Below the pieces are notes generated by a model. It did no database searches. It was not told where the DNA came from and saw only the letters and a program-made list of their open reading frames with translations. The position numbers were made by a program, and so were the translations under genes. From Nitzschia sp. DOCU1 (taxonomy: Eukaryota; Bacillariophyta; Bacillariophyceae; Bacillariales; Bacillariaceae): a stretch of 64,000 nucleotides of DNA. Shown here one piece after another: positions 28,632 through 39,782 of the stretch. Position 1 is the first letter of the stretch. The number at the start of each line of letters is the position of its first letter. The stretch is taken from positions 3,129,534 to 3,193,533 of the forward strand of contig OX595986.1 of the NCBI GenBank assembly GCA_951394045.1. The letters are read 5' to 3'.

Positions 28632-31600
28632 TTATTCCACAATTTTCAAGGTCGCCATCTTCGCAACTCCACCCCCAGATCCTCGCAAACTTGCGCGAAT
28701 AAGTCGTTAAGCCTAACCCAGATTCCCCTGTGTTTTACGAGCAGAAATAGGCAAAGTCAGCTTGAAGTTCCGAGGGTTGGAAATGCACATTTCATCGCAG
28801 AACACTCACAATGCATATTGACCCATATCCGACTTTGCCCCATTGAAAGCGCAACAGTTCTTAAAAATGAGTATGAGATCCTCCTGTAGTTCCTTGATGT
28901 GACGATACTGGGGGATTCGTTCTTCCCTAATAGTCCGCAAATCCATCGGCGCTTCCACACTGGTCAAGTAACTTTCCGCGATATCAGGGTAGGTTTCCAG
29001 CACCGGCACCTGAAAGAATCCGTCGCGGTCCTCATTTGCTACGGCCTCAATCATCGACATGCTAACTTCAGTGATTGCCTGCAAATCAATCATTGGCCAT
29101 GCTTTAAGATTCGGCGTTTGAATAAGAGGCGGTTTCTTCTTTTTGGCCTGCTTCTTTGCGGGTGACGCTAATGAATACAAGCGCAGACTCGTGAGCCGAG
29201 ACATGTGAATTGTAACGAAAAATAAAATTCCCTTGGCTTACCTTGGCGTTTGCGCTTCGTCTTCCTGCGAGATGTACCTTCGTCGCCTGAAAAATCCTCC
29301 TCGTCCTCGAAATCAGAGGGCAATTCAGCATAAGACTTCACTTGGCGGGCACGGTTTCTTGGGTTGGCAGCTTCCTCCTCAGATTCATCCTCTTCCATTT
29401 CATCTTCATCTGGTTCAAAGTCAGACGGCTCCTCATAAGAAGTGCGCTGTCTCGCGCTAGCTCGGCTAGATTTGCGACTGGGCTCTTCAGCACGGGAAAT
29501 CGGTCGCCTAGCCCTCGGTGAAGATCGCGTTGCAGGTCTTTCTGCGGCGGCTCGTCGTGGATTACGAGCTGGAGGGCTAGCATCAGAATCACCGGAATCA
29601 GACTGGCCGCCATCGTCTACAGAAGCTTCGCTTTCTTGGTCCGACTCTCCGGCAGCGTTCTCATTCGAAGACGCCTCCTCCGACTCTGAATGGTGTCGAT
29701 CATTGCTTCTTCGAGGTTTCCTGCGCGCACCGGTAGATTGGACTGTTGCCTGGGCTTCATCCTCTTCTGGCTCAGACTCTGATTGGAGTCGAAGGTTGCT
29801 TCTTCGGGATAATCTAGTAGACTGCAATGGTAGCTGTGTTTCATCTCCTGGCTCGGGATCTTGCTCAGCTGCAGATTGACGTGCGGATCGCGTTCTTCTA
29901 CGAGATGCGAGGGGATCTGGTTCGTTCACAGATTGAAATCCTCCTCCATCCCCTGTGCCCTGTGTAGCACCTGCCCCACCTCTCCTTGTTGGATAGCGGG
30001 TCGCACGTTGCGGCAATCCGTTGTCGACGCCAGAATCTTCTACGCTCCTAACTTCTCTCGCACGCGCGTCCAATCTACTCAACGACTCGAGATTCGCCGT
30101 TGGGCCTCGGGCCCTCGAAGAACGACGTTGGTTTGGTGGTTCTTCCTGGTTCGCGACGGGGTCCATCGATCGAGTACGTCGGCCTGAAGCTGCGGCTTGA
30201 GTCCGGCCTCGCTGGGTTGCACGGAAAGATGAAGCGCCGGGCGCTGGTAAATTTTCCAGTGAAGATTGTCGGCGCAATCGATCTCGCATGTGTGAGCTTG
30301 TCGAGTCTTGAATCTGGGTCCGACTTGTAGCTGAAACCCGATTCGTGCGCTGCGGGAGGGAGATTCGTATAGTTGGAGCTCGTCGAGTCTCAGCTTGCTC
30401 ATTCCTCGAGAGCATCAGAGCATCAGATTCATTGAGGAACGAGATTTCCTCCTGAGTAAGGATCGCGGCTTCAACCTCGTCGCACAAAGCCTTTGCAATG
30501 CCGACAAGTTCATGCTCGACCCCGTTGTATTTGGCGCAATTATCACGAATCAACCGAAGATCTTGGATCACGCTGAATTTTGAGGCGTAGTAGTCATCTC
30601 GGAGCCGGCGCTTGACTTGCATGAGATTCATTTCTACTTCCACCATTCGGTCGTAGTCACAGTAACGAACCGTGTCAACAGGATTGTTGAAAAGCTCGGC
30701 CACTTTGTCCTTCCGAGTTTGGGCATATATGTGTTTTGAGACGAGTTTCTTATCTTCGTTCGATAAATGGGGTCGCGAGATCGACAGATCTGCCATGCAC
30801 AAATCCCAAGGACTGAAATCTTCTTCCCAATGGCTGTCATCGTTGAAATTCACGCGCAAAACCCCGAAGCCGCTACCAGTCAGATGAGGATTTGATGCCG
30901 GATCCTCCTCTGACTGAAAGGTAACGATTTCGCATGGTGAAGCCACCATCGGGGCGTCCTCTGGCGCACCGTCTGAATCGTAGTATGCACTCACTCGCAA
31001 CCCGGCCACGGCATTCCTTTCCCGTAGTGCCGACTCCAAAGCATGCAACCTTTCAGCATACAGGCCTTCAGGAAAAATAAATTCGCACTTCTCACTTTGG
31101 AACAAGCTCAGCTGCGGAAAATGCAAACATTTAGTCAATAACTCGCGGTCCTGCACGTCAGCTTTCCGCCAACTTACCTCAAAAACAAATGCCCGAGTGG
31201 GTTCGATAAAGCTTGGTTTTGGCCACGGGAATTCACGATTGTCGGAAAGTTCAGGAATCCCGGTGACTTCAAGAGTCAGAATTGCAACGATGCTGTTGCA
31301 CCTTGACCTGTAGGAGAAAAGTTGTGTCAGTTTCAAATGCACAAGTAGTTCCCTTGCCGAGAAACGTACCCTGATGCCCGGAAATAATCTTGATATGGAA
31401 ATCGAAAACGTACACCACGGATGCAACAACGAACAACCGGCCAAGCAGTATTCTGTGGAAACTGTTGCCATGGTACTTCAAGGCTAGGAAACATTTCGAG
31501 AGTTTCGTAGTGAGCCCGTGGGATATAGACGATAGAATCCCCAAGTTGCGGCGTATATATCTTACGCCCTTCATAGGACGAGTCGCTCTCAATGCGTTTC

Positions 31601-34600
31601 AGCCATTTGCTATGCGTGTGTCCAGTATTAGGCATTCGCCAATAATGGTGCTCGTAGTCGGCGAAGAACGGTCCCGAAGGAGTATTGTTCGTACTCACGA
31701 ATTGGACATCATTCTCGTCGTCGGAGCCTAATTCAACAAATGGAGATTCACGACGTTGCGCACGCCGTCGGGCACGTTGTTGCCGTTCTTCCAGCCCTCC
31801 TCGTTGTCGGTTGGATGGGGCTGACGACTCATTGTCGATATCATCAAGTTCCATGTCATCTTCTGAATCATCATCAGAATTTGGCATCCTTCCACTGAGA
31901 TTTCGGGCTGTTGGACTGAATTCTTCATCGTCAGAGTCAACTTCGTCGTCGTCTTGATTGCCTTGCAAACGCATCATGTCGTCATAGTCCAGGTATCGGT
32001 AGTTGGCCGACATGACTCGGGTGGAACTGTTGCGCGGTGACTGTCGTTCTGCATTGTTGGCTTCCGGCTCGTCTGCCTGGCTTGGATTGCTCACCCTTGA
32101 ATGCGGCTTTGCTCGATCTTCCACATGACCTGACGCTTTGATCAAGATAGTGGAGAGAGGGTCAAACTCACGAACGCCTCGTCGGACTCTTACGGTTTGT
32201 CGCTCTGCGAAAGTCGTCTCGTATCCCAAAGCAGCCTCCGCTTTGGCTCGAATTTCAGCTCGTCGCCATTGGGATATGTGCCCCGGAAGTGGGGAAGGCC
32301 CGAGCACTTTCGAGAAGGCCTCGTTGATTTCGTCAGGCCACGGGGTTCCAGCGTGGTTGCATCGGACGCCCCTTGGTGCCAAGTGAGGAGGACGTTCAGA
32401 TCCACGTTCGATGCAATATCCGTTGCGATCATAATGAAGGTCATAGTAGTCATTCGCAAAGTATTGTTCTCGCATCCATACCCTGGACATGTTGCTATTG
32501 GGATCTAGGTCGTCAACCAACGATGAATCCAAAATTGTTAGCCGGCCACTATCATCCGTGAGGACGAGAGTCGTTCCCTCAGGATTGAATGCACCATCAA
32601 GAAAGCCGGCAAGTTTGTCGCGGTCGGCAGGCTCGACAGGGCCGAATTCGACTTTGTTAGAATGTGTGAATAAACATCTGCCAGATTCCCAGTCCCACAG
32701 CTTAGCAATGCCATCGGCCCCGGCCGTGCAAACTAGAGAAGAATCAGTAGGATGGGGAACAACGACAGGGCATTGCATCGTGTGTGCCCCTGAAATGCCC
32801 AGCAGACACTGACCGGTGCGACTTTCCCAAAGGAACAAATATTGGGAGCCAGGTTGGATGTCAGTTCCACTTTGCTTCACCAGGACGCTCTGAGATGTAA
32901 TAATTTTTGAATCATCATGTGACCACACTGCAACATCACAGGATACCTTGGACGGGTCACTTCGAGTCGACACACCATGAGTGCGGCGTGATGCTTGTTG
33001 TTGATTACGGGCGCGCGACCCAGGGTCGGTAAGCTTCAGTACAATTTGGGAAACTCCGCTCTCACCTTTGCGTTGTAACGCAGGCTTGCCCAATGACCAT
33101 ATTCGAACGACACCGTCCTTTTGGCTGGCGCTCAATAATCTGTCGCCGGCATTCGAGTACGAAAGATCTGTAATGGCGCTAACGTGGCCCATCAGCTTCA
33201 AAACCGGCTCATCAGCAGAGCGGCTACCGGAACTTCGAGCCCGACTTCCCCGTACGTTCGATGAAGAGTTACACTTGCCTCTTTGATCGACGATTGCAAC
33301 TCCAACATCTTCTTCGTCCTCAAAAACACGGCAGATACCATCATCGGATCCTGTGGCGAAATATAGTCCCAATGGGCAACGGGCCACACAAATCACGTTG
33401 ACTGCAGTGCGTCTTGCCCTGGTGCCAGGACCGACCACGTCAGGTCCCGTGGAGCCATGCTTGTATTTGAACAATAACTTCACGCCCTCGTCGATTTCAT
33501 CGTTTGCAACAAATTGGCCAGAAGCGGCAATCTCACCCTGGGGATTGGCGTTTGGTACAGCGGCAGCACCATTTGGTGCGACGTCTCCTGGAAGCGGCGG
33601 GACACCTGCCGGTAACGGCGGCACTACGACAGCACTTGCTGGCTCTATGGGGGCAGCAGGGTCGCCACCCCGACCGAGTGAAGAGTCTGCTACCGTTTCT
33701 GCCGATGGGGCTGCTCCAGTTGGTAGAGCCCCTCGAACTGGTAGAGGGGGCAGAGGGGCAGCCGCTTGATTGTTTGAAGATGGTTCTGCATCTCCTTGCT
33801 CTACACCCTTCTTCTCGGCCTCTGTCAGATTCAATCGATATTCGGGTCGTTTACCAACATGAACACCATAACGCTTGAGACAAGCTTCTCGAACATCCCA
33901 CATTCGAGCAAAACCATCAGATCCAGTTGAGATGAGCCGATACGGGGTCAACTTGGACCAAGATACCATATTGGCTCCTCCCTTGTGTCCACGCAAAATA
34001 GCTATCGGGCATCCATCCTTCAATCCCCAGACACGCACATCCCCATCGACAGAAGCAGTCGCCAGGAACGCATTGTCTGAAGAGACGTCAATGTCATTGA
34101 TGACCCCTGCATGGCCGCGGAGCGAACAGACCAAGACGGCTCCTCTCAAGTTAGCCCCATAGTTACATCGTAAAACTCGTCCTCCGTTCGGATTCTTGTT
34201 GCGGCAGGATTGTCCAGAACCGAGATGGAAGACCTTGATGAGGTAGTCGTCGGCGCCGGAAATGAAATATCGCCCGGTCCTGTCAAATCGCAGACAGTAC
34301 ACCGGGTAGCCCAGATGTGTATTGATCGTAGCTGCATGGGAAAGCCGAGTCGATAGCAGCGCCTTGCGAGTAGCGATGAAGTGCGACTCTGTAGGACCGT
34401 GGAGAATGGACGATCGAGGTGGCATAGCTGCGTTTAGGGGTCTCGATAGTCCTAGCTGACGCCCAATTACCGTTTGAAGTATTGTGTTGGCTCCCATCCG
34501 ACTGTTTGGTGCTATTTTGCCGGGCCAGGACCAGTAAGGATCTTGAGAACTCCGAACAATCCCTTTGCGCCGAATGTCCAAGGTTTTGACTTCTTGACTG

Positions 34601-35659
34601 AGTCTTTCCAGCTCCCCTTCGTCTGTCTTTAGACGGGACGTCAAATCTAGTAGCTTCCGTTCTAATTGTGCCGTAACTCGATCACACTCCGACTTGCCGG
34701 CATTTGCTTCATCCGAAACCTCCAGCATTCGCGTCATGTCAGCCCCCTCGTCTGCTAAACGACGATACTTTTCGTTCAAAGCTTCGACAGTGGCTCGTTG
34801 GCCAGAGATCGAAGCCTGCAGCCCATTAATTTCCAGCTGTGTAGACTGCACCCTTTCTCGAGTTTCTAGCAGCTTTCGCATAGCCTCAGCTGTCGCTTGT
34901 CCCAGCTCTACATAGCTCGACCGCGCTTGAAGTGTGGGGGCTGGAGTGGTCGGCCCTTCAGCCTGAATGTTGGACAGATCTGCTTTCATGTTTGAGGCGT
35001 TAGTCGAAGTGACTAAAGAGGGGGGCTGTAAAATGGACAGCGCAGTGACTACAGGAGTAGCATCCTGGTCGTTACTGGCACCTTCATCGACGGTAATAGC
35101 GTCCTGCACAGTCCTGCCACCACTGGTGGCGCTTCGTTCCACCGCGAGCTCGTGGACGGCTCGCAACAGGTTCGGCTGAGTAATCGCTGTCGTCTCTACA
35201 ACAGCATTAGTTGCTGCTACTGCCTGAGCGATCGTCTCTAGATGCAACGGCGTGATCCCATTCCAGCGTCGTCTGACATCCGAGTAAGTGGCGTTTTGTG
35301 GCGCAATTTCATGGGTCAAGGAGGCCGAAAAGGAAGGCTAAAAACAGGTCACGAAAAATGACGATACCAGCAGGATAGGATCAAAGTGAGAGATGACGAC
35401 ATGGCCTCAACACTTTACTTCTGGGCTTCTCTTCCTGAATGATACTTACGCGAATAGTCGATCCAAACGCTCCCAAGGACGAAAAGGCTGATGCGATCTC
35501 GGCACTGGCATTTCGAATGCGTTCGACCGCCCGTCTTTGTTCATCACTTTCCAGGTTGCTGCCCCCCTCAAAATTTGCTAGCCAGTGAGTCACAATAAAC
35601 GGCAGGCCCTCCAATGATCCATTGGAAAACTCTGTTCCCGTTGACTGTGGCGCAGCCAT
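28632..35659 (-). CDS. BRWD/PHIP homologue: WD40, crypto-Tudor and two bromodomains (6 exons)
   Basis: Exons on the minus strand are 35659-35450, 35337-31370, 31307-31178, 31111-29242, 29167-28810 and 28728-28632, giving 2210 aa; all GT-AG and all phases close. Residues 90-350 include a coiled coil. WD40 repeats span about 395-1000 (HLGYPVYCLRFDRTGRYFIS begins them). A block with YTPQLGDSIVYIPRAHYETL matches the BRWD crypto-Tudor. Bromodomain 1 is about 1551-1654 with the acetyl-lysine Asn in KYNG. An acidic Ser/Arg-rich region follows, then bromodomain 2 (about 2085-2205) with VEAPMDLRTI and FNG; its last helix lies in the final exon. BRWD/PHIP proteins read acetylated and H3K4-methylated chromatin and act as CUL4-DDB1 substrate receptors. 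The 66-bp third intron reads through in frame. Confidence 0.9.
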
Positions 35660-36293
35660 GGTACTATCCAATCAATGCCGTGATGTACGATTGAGTTTGT
35701 GCACACTTGCAATTGACAATGCTCTGGATTGGAGCGTTCTATGTAACCACGGCAAACGAGCGTGCAAAGACTACCGGACTCCTTCCTCTGGTTCAATGTC
35801 TTGTTTTGACAGTCGTCCTGCAAGCTGTACGAGAAATGTTGTAGTTGATCAAGACGAAGGGCGGAGATGCTGTGAGAGGAAGCAGAAAGACGCTCGACGT
35901 CCATGGCCATGCATCCAGCCTCTCGCTTGGGCTGTTATGTGGAGTGGGGGCAGATCTTGCGCCGGCCGCCCTATCCCGGCGGCGGGCTTTCTGGCGACAG
36001 CGTCACGTAGAGCGCTGTATGGATTTCTACTGGGTCGTACGATGTACAGACGCAATAGCAGTGGCAAGCGCTCTGTTGTGTCGCGAGGTCTTACACGAAC
36101 TCCGCTAAAGATCGCGCCAAAATCAAATGTCAGTCAACTACAGACAGTTTCACATGTACCACTTGTCTCGAACCTATTACTACCGGTAATAGAGAATCCT
36201 TCACCTTATTCATGCTCCTTTTCGATCAATCGATCTGAAACAGCCTATGCACGATAGTATACGAGCAGGGATATAAAGATTGCGATTTGGGCC
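35660..36293. other. intergenic upstream of BRWD homologue
   Basis: This should hold the BRWD promoter. A 211-codon plus frame (35622-36257) overlaps BRWD exon 1 antisense, starts at a non-ATG codon and has no recognisable domain, so it is not called. Confidence 0.45.
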
Positions 36294-36567
36294 CTAGCTA
36301 TGATCCCGGCCTCCCTCCAATTCGACGATGATGACGAGGAAAACGCCCTTGCCTTCTTGAAGGGATACCCCATTAGCAAGGGCTGACCAAAACGAAGATG
36401 TCGAAAACGCCCAACTTTTCAAACTTTGTAGTATTGCTTTTCCTACTACTAGTCGACGTTTGCGCCATCTCAATGTGGCAAAACGATCGGCAGATGCTCT
36501 AACCTTGTCGCGTTCGATATCACGCAAAAAATCCCTATCATATGTTTCAAGACTCCCTATACTTGTA

Positions 36568-38160
36568 TCAGATTTCATATCGCAAACGATTAAGTTCCCG
36601 TTGCATTGTTCGAATGCTCTCCTCCCGTTCTTGCATCTCCTTTTCCGTCCGCAACTGGAACATGGTTTTTCGTCGTGTCTCAAATTCGGCACGCTTCTTG
36701 GCTCGTCTTGTACTGTGTGGCTCATACGCTTGAAAGCGAGTTGCTGTTGGTGTAACATTCTCTTCGTTCCCGGTTTGTGTGGAGGTTGGAGTCGTAATAA
36801 AGTCCAGGCCTGCCAGGGGGCTATCTGACGAAAGAGGCAACGAGTTGACAGTCGATGAAGAAGTCCGTACCGAGTTGCCAGATGATCTCGTCAAGTTAGT
36901 GAAGTGGATAGGGAGCTTTGGGGTTCGTTTCTGTTGTGACTGCATTGCTGCTACATCGTTGGAAGACTTGACTTCGGCTGATCTAGAGCGACGGCGTGGA
37001 CCCAACAAAGGTGACATTGCCACAGTGACAGGTCGCTTGGGAACCTTCGGGACACCGTACTGGCCACCATTTCCAGCAGATCGAACAGCTAAAGGTACTT
37101 CCCTGGCCTTGAACGGTCGTACAAAGTCACTCGACTTCTTTTCCACTACCTTGGTGGCGGGTGCGGGTGCAGGTGCCTCTTTGGGTGTTGGCTTGACCGG
37201 CTTTATTGGTTTGGGAACCTCCAACGCCTTGATTTTGGGAATTTGAGGACGCCGTGCACCAAGCAATGGTGAAAATGGCGTAGTCGTAGGCCTCTTCTCT
37301 ACCTTTGGAACACCCTCTAGACCTCCAGAGCCTAGAGCACCCGTAGTTGGCGGCAGTGGTCGGGCTTTAAACGTCTTTGGTTCGGGACCAGTAGCAGACG
37401 AATCATCCCGATTTTTTGAAGGTTTCGGAGCTCCACTACTATTCTTGGAAGCTTCAAGGACTTGGGGTTTGTTCTTGCTTTCGGCAATAGATCGCAAGAG
37501 CTCCTCCTCCTTTGCCGCTAAAGAGTCACGTGACCGAGTCATGGCGACTTTTCGTTTATGAGCAGCGTTCCGTATTCGTTCAATGAACTCGTAGGAGGAC
37601 TGACCCAATTGCTTCCGCGCACTGCTAAGATCTGGAATCATGGAAGCCCTTGTATCCTCCTCCTCCACTTCCCGGGATGGAGAAGCGGAAGGTTCTGTCG
37701 CCTCTGTTGCTTTATTTGGTGTAAAAACGCCACCGTCGACAATCGTGCCCCTGCCTTCGGCGTCACGCCCAGCCCCTCCAGACTGCGATAGAGGCGAGGC
37801 TTCGAGAGGCGGAAAGTCCAAGAGTTCGTGACTAGCTTCGCTATCAGGGCTCTTTGCAATAGGACTCAGCTCGGTCTCCCAGCCAGAAGAGTACAGGGCA
37901 GATCGGTTATTGGGCTTTCCTGGTGACATGAACTTGTCGTAATTTCGACTTTCAGTAGTGGAAGTATTGCACTCGTCATCAAAGAATGGAAATCTCAATG
38001 AAGAAGAGGGTACTCCCGAATCGGACTGCGACCGTGCAAGCGATCTTGTTTGATAACGCGGACTTGAGGTAGAAGACGCTTCTGTAGCAGCAACATCGGC
38101 AAGCGCATTCTCCGATGCCCTGCGAGCTGCCTTTTTGGCGCTGCTTCGAGTAGTCGGCAT
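36568..38160 (-). CDS. TPX2-like microtubule-associated protein (putative)
   Basis: Single exon of 530 aa from ATG at 38160 (MPTTRSSAKKAARRAS). The N-terminus is basic and Ser-rich with possible nuclear-localisation sequence. A helical segment with YEFIERIRNAAHKRKVAMTR lies near residues 190-210. Two homologous units follow, at about 262-304 and 345-390: PFKAR.P..., then GVPKV.KRP.T....SPLLG.RR. Unit spacing and the FKA(R)xxP opening resemble the TPX2 microtubule-binding module. The C-terminal 60 residues are a basic coiled coil (RRAKKRAEFETRRKTMFQLR) of the kind that ends TPX2/WDL proteins. TPX2 nucleates spindle microtubules and activates Aurora kinase. The family match is moderate; a different disordered microtubule-binding protein is the alternative. 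A 94-codon frame overlaps its stop. Confidence 0.6.
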   Translation of the reverse strand: MPTTRSSAKKAARRASENALADVAATEASSTSSPRYQTRSLARSQSDSGVPSSSLRFPFFDDECNTSTTESRNYDKFMSPGKPNNRSALYSSGWETELSPIAKSPDSEASHELLDFPPLEASPLSQSGGAGRDAEGRGTIVDGGVFTPNKATEATEPSASPSREVEEEDTRASMIPDLSSARKQLGQSSYEFIERIRNAAHKRKVAMTRSRDSLAAKEEELLRSIAESKNKPQVLEASKNSSGAPKPSKNRDDSSATGPEPKTFKARPLPPTTGALGSGGLEGVPKVEKRPTTTPFSPLLGARRPQIPKIKALEVPKPIKPVKPTPKEAPAPAPATKVVEKKSSDFVRPFKAREVPLAVRSAGNGGQYGVPKVPKRPVTVAMSPLLGPRRRSRSAEVKSSNDVAAMQSQQKRTPKLPIHFTNLTRSSGNSVRTSSSTVNSLPLSSDSPLAGLDFITTPTSTQTGNEENVTPTATRFQAYEPHSTRRAKKRAEFETRRKTMFQLRTEKEMQEREESIRTMQRELNRLRYEI

Positions 38161-38604
38161 GTTGTGGATTGAGTCAGTCTATGTGTGTGCTCTCGTTTTG
38201 TTTCAAGCAAAGCCGTCCTTTCTCATCATCATCGTCAAAAAGCAAAAGTTTTAGAGTGTATCATATCGTCCCGCAGTTGCCATCAAAATGGCAGTTATAT
38301 TTGAAATAGTTTTTACTTATCTACAGTTACGAAGAAATAGAAACAAACTTTGATCACATGAGTCCACTGTCGAAATACTGTACGCTATGATAGTAGGTAG
38401 GAGGTCAAACGGATCGATGATGATAGCGCGAACGCGTCTGTCTTCCCTCCGGAAAATCATCAGCGTCACACCTTTTTCCCATCATCCGTTTGCACCGTGG
38501 AAACGCGAACGATTTTGGCATCTCTTCCGATGACGAAGAAGAAGATGGCCGATCCATGATAAGAGAAGTTTGCCTGCCCATAGTTTTGAAAGTTATACCT
38601 TGGC
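38161..38604. other. divergent promoter region, TPX2-like / ArsH
   Basis: 444 bp between opposite starts, AT-richer than the flanking coding DNA. No specific site is assigned. Confidence 0.5.
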
Positions 38605-39717
38605 ATGCTTCGAGGTGTGACGAGTTGCATCTTTACCACTCTCCCTCGTCGTCGACGTATCCACCACGTTTCTTTGCTCGCGATTGCGTCCTTGATTGGT
38701 GGCAAATCATCCGCAGCTCTTCCCTCGCCATTTTCCGCGCATTTGCTTTCTACTGCGACCACCAACGACACCTACAACATGACCAAACGAATCAATGACG
38801 AAATATCCAACGGATTCAACGGCGACGACGATTCGATTGCCTTGTGGAATGGTTCAGACAAGGAAGCCTTTGACAGCCTGGATCATCCTGGATACTCGAT
38901 CGAGTCGGATCCGTTAACGCATTTGGGAGGCTGGCATGCCCATCGGGCTGTGTGGCAGCCCACTGAAGAAGGCGGCACTCCTCCACCCTGTTGGATCAAA
39001 GATGAAGTGATGGAAATGATCACCAAATTTGACTATTTGGGCATGCCGATTGGACGGGCACCTCGAATATTGGTACTCTATGGATCGTTGCGACCGACAT
39101 CGTTTAGTCGATACGGGGCCTATGAATTTGCACGATTGTTGGATCTGTTGGGGTGTGATGTCCGCATTTACAATCCACGAGGACTGCCGGTTCGAGATCC
39201 GGCGCTGGAAACCGAGCCCAAAGTTCAGGAACTACGCGCCTTGACGCATTGGAGTGATGGCCACATGTGGGTATCACCCGAAATGCACGGAACTATTACG
39301 GGTGTCTTTAAGAATCAAATCGATTGGATTCCTTTGAATACAGGATCGGTCCGGCCGACACAAGGGAAAACCTGTTGTGTCGCCCAAGTCAATGGTGGAA
39401 GCCAATCCTTCAATGCCGTCAATGTCCTGCGACAACTCGCCCGATGGATGCGCATGCCTTGTTGTACGAATCAGAGTTCTGTTGCCAAGGCGTGGAAGGA
39501 GTTTGACAATAATGGTCGAATGAAAGAATCGGATTTTCGTGATCGGGTTGTGGATGTTGCTGAAGAATTTGCCAAGTTTACTGCTGTCATGGTGCCTGTC
39601 AAGGATGACTTGGTGAATCGGTACAGTGAACGCAAGGAGAAGATGGAAAAAGGGAGGTTATTAACTCAAGCAGAGAAGGAAAAAAACAAAACGATTGAAG
39701 AATCCAGAAAGGCATAG
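38605..39717 (+). CDS. arsH: ArsH-type NADPH-dependent FMN reductase
   Basis: Single exon of 370 aa. Residues 150-345 are a full ArsH flavodoxin fold: PRILVLYGSLRPTSFSRY (phosphate-binding GSLRxxSxSR), YNPRGLPVRD, MWVSPEMHGTITGVFKNQID, VRPTQGKT, QVNGGSQSFNAVN and NQSSVAKAWKEFD are near-identical to bacterial ArsH. ArsH proteins are tetrameric FMN enzymes that reduce quinones and azo dyes and oxidise trivalent organoarsenicals, giving arsenic resistance. About 150 extra N-terminal residues include a basic, then hydrophobic start (RRRRIHHVSLLAIASLIGG), which could be an organelle-targeting signal; the rest, WNGSDKEAFDSLDHPGYS, lies where many ArsH proteins keep a short helical lead. No other ars gene is adjacent. 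Bacterial ancestry by transfer is likely for the family but untested here. Confidence 0.92.
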   Translation: MLRGVTSCIFTTLPRRRRIHHVSLLAIASLIGGKSSAALPSPFSAHLLSTATTNDTYNMTKRINDEISNGFNGDDDSIALWNGSDKEAFDSLDHPGYSIESDPLTHLGGWHAHRAVWQPTEEGGTPPPCWIKDEVMEMITKFDYLGMPIGRAPRILVLYGSLRPTSFSRYGAYEFARLLDLLGCDVRIYNPRGLPVRDPALETEPKVQELRALTHWSDGHMWVSPEMHGTITGVFKNQIDWIPLNTGSVRPTQGKTCCVAQVNGGSQSFNAVNVLRQLARWMRMPCCTNQSSVAKAWKEFDNNGRMKESDFRDRVVDVAEEFAKFTAVMVPVKDDLVNRYSERKEKMEKGRLLTQAEKEKNKTIEESRKA

Positions 39718-39782
39718 AGGGCAAGTCCAAAGTAGAGCTAATTGTTTAGCAGCGAATGAAATTGTCATGTGTCACTCTAGCA

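Noticed and set aside
35622..36257. 211-codon plus-strand frame upstream of BRWD
   Set aside because: It begins at a non-ATG codon, overlaps BRWD exon 1 antisense and has no recognisable domain or periodic composition.
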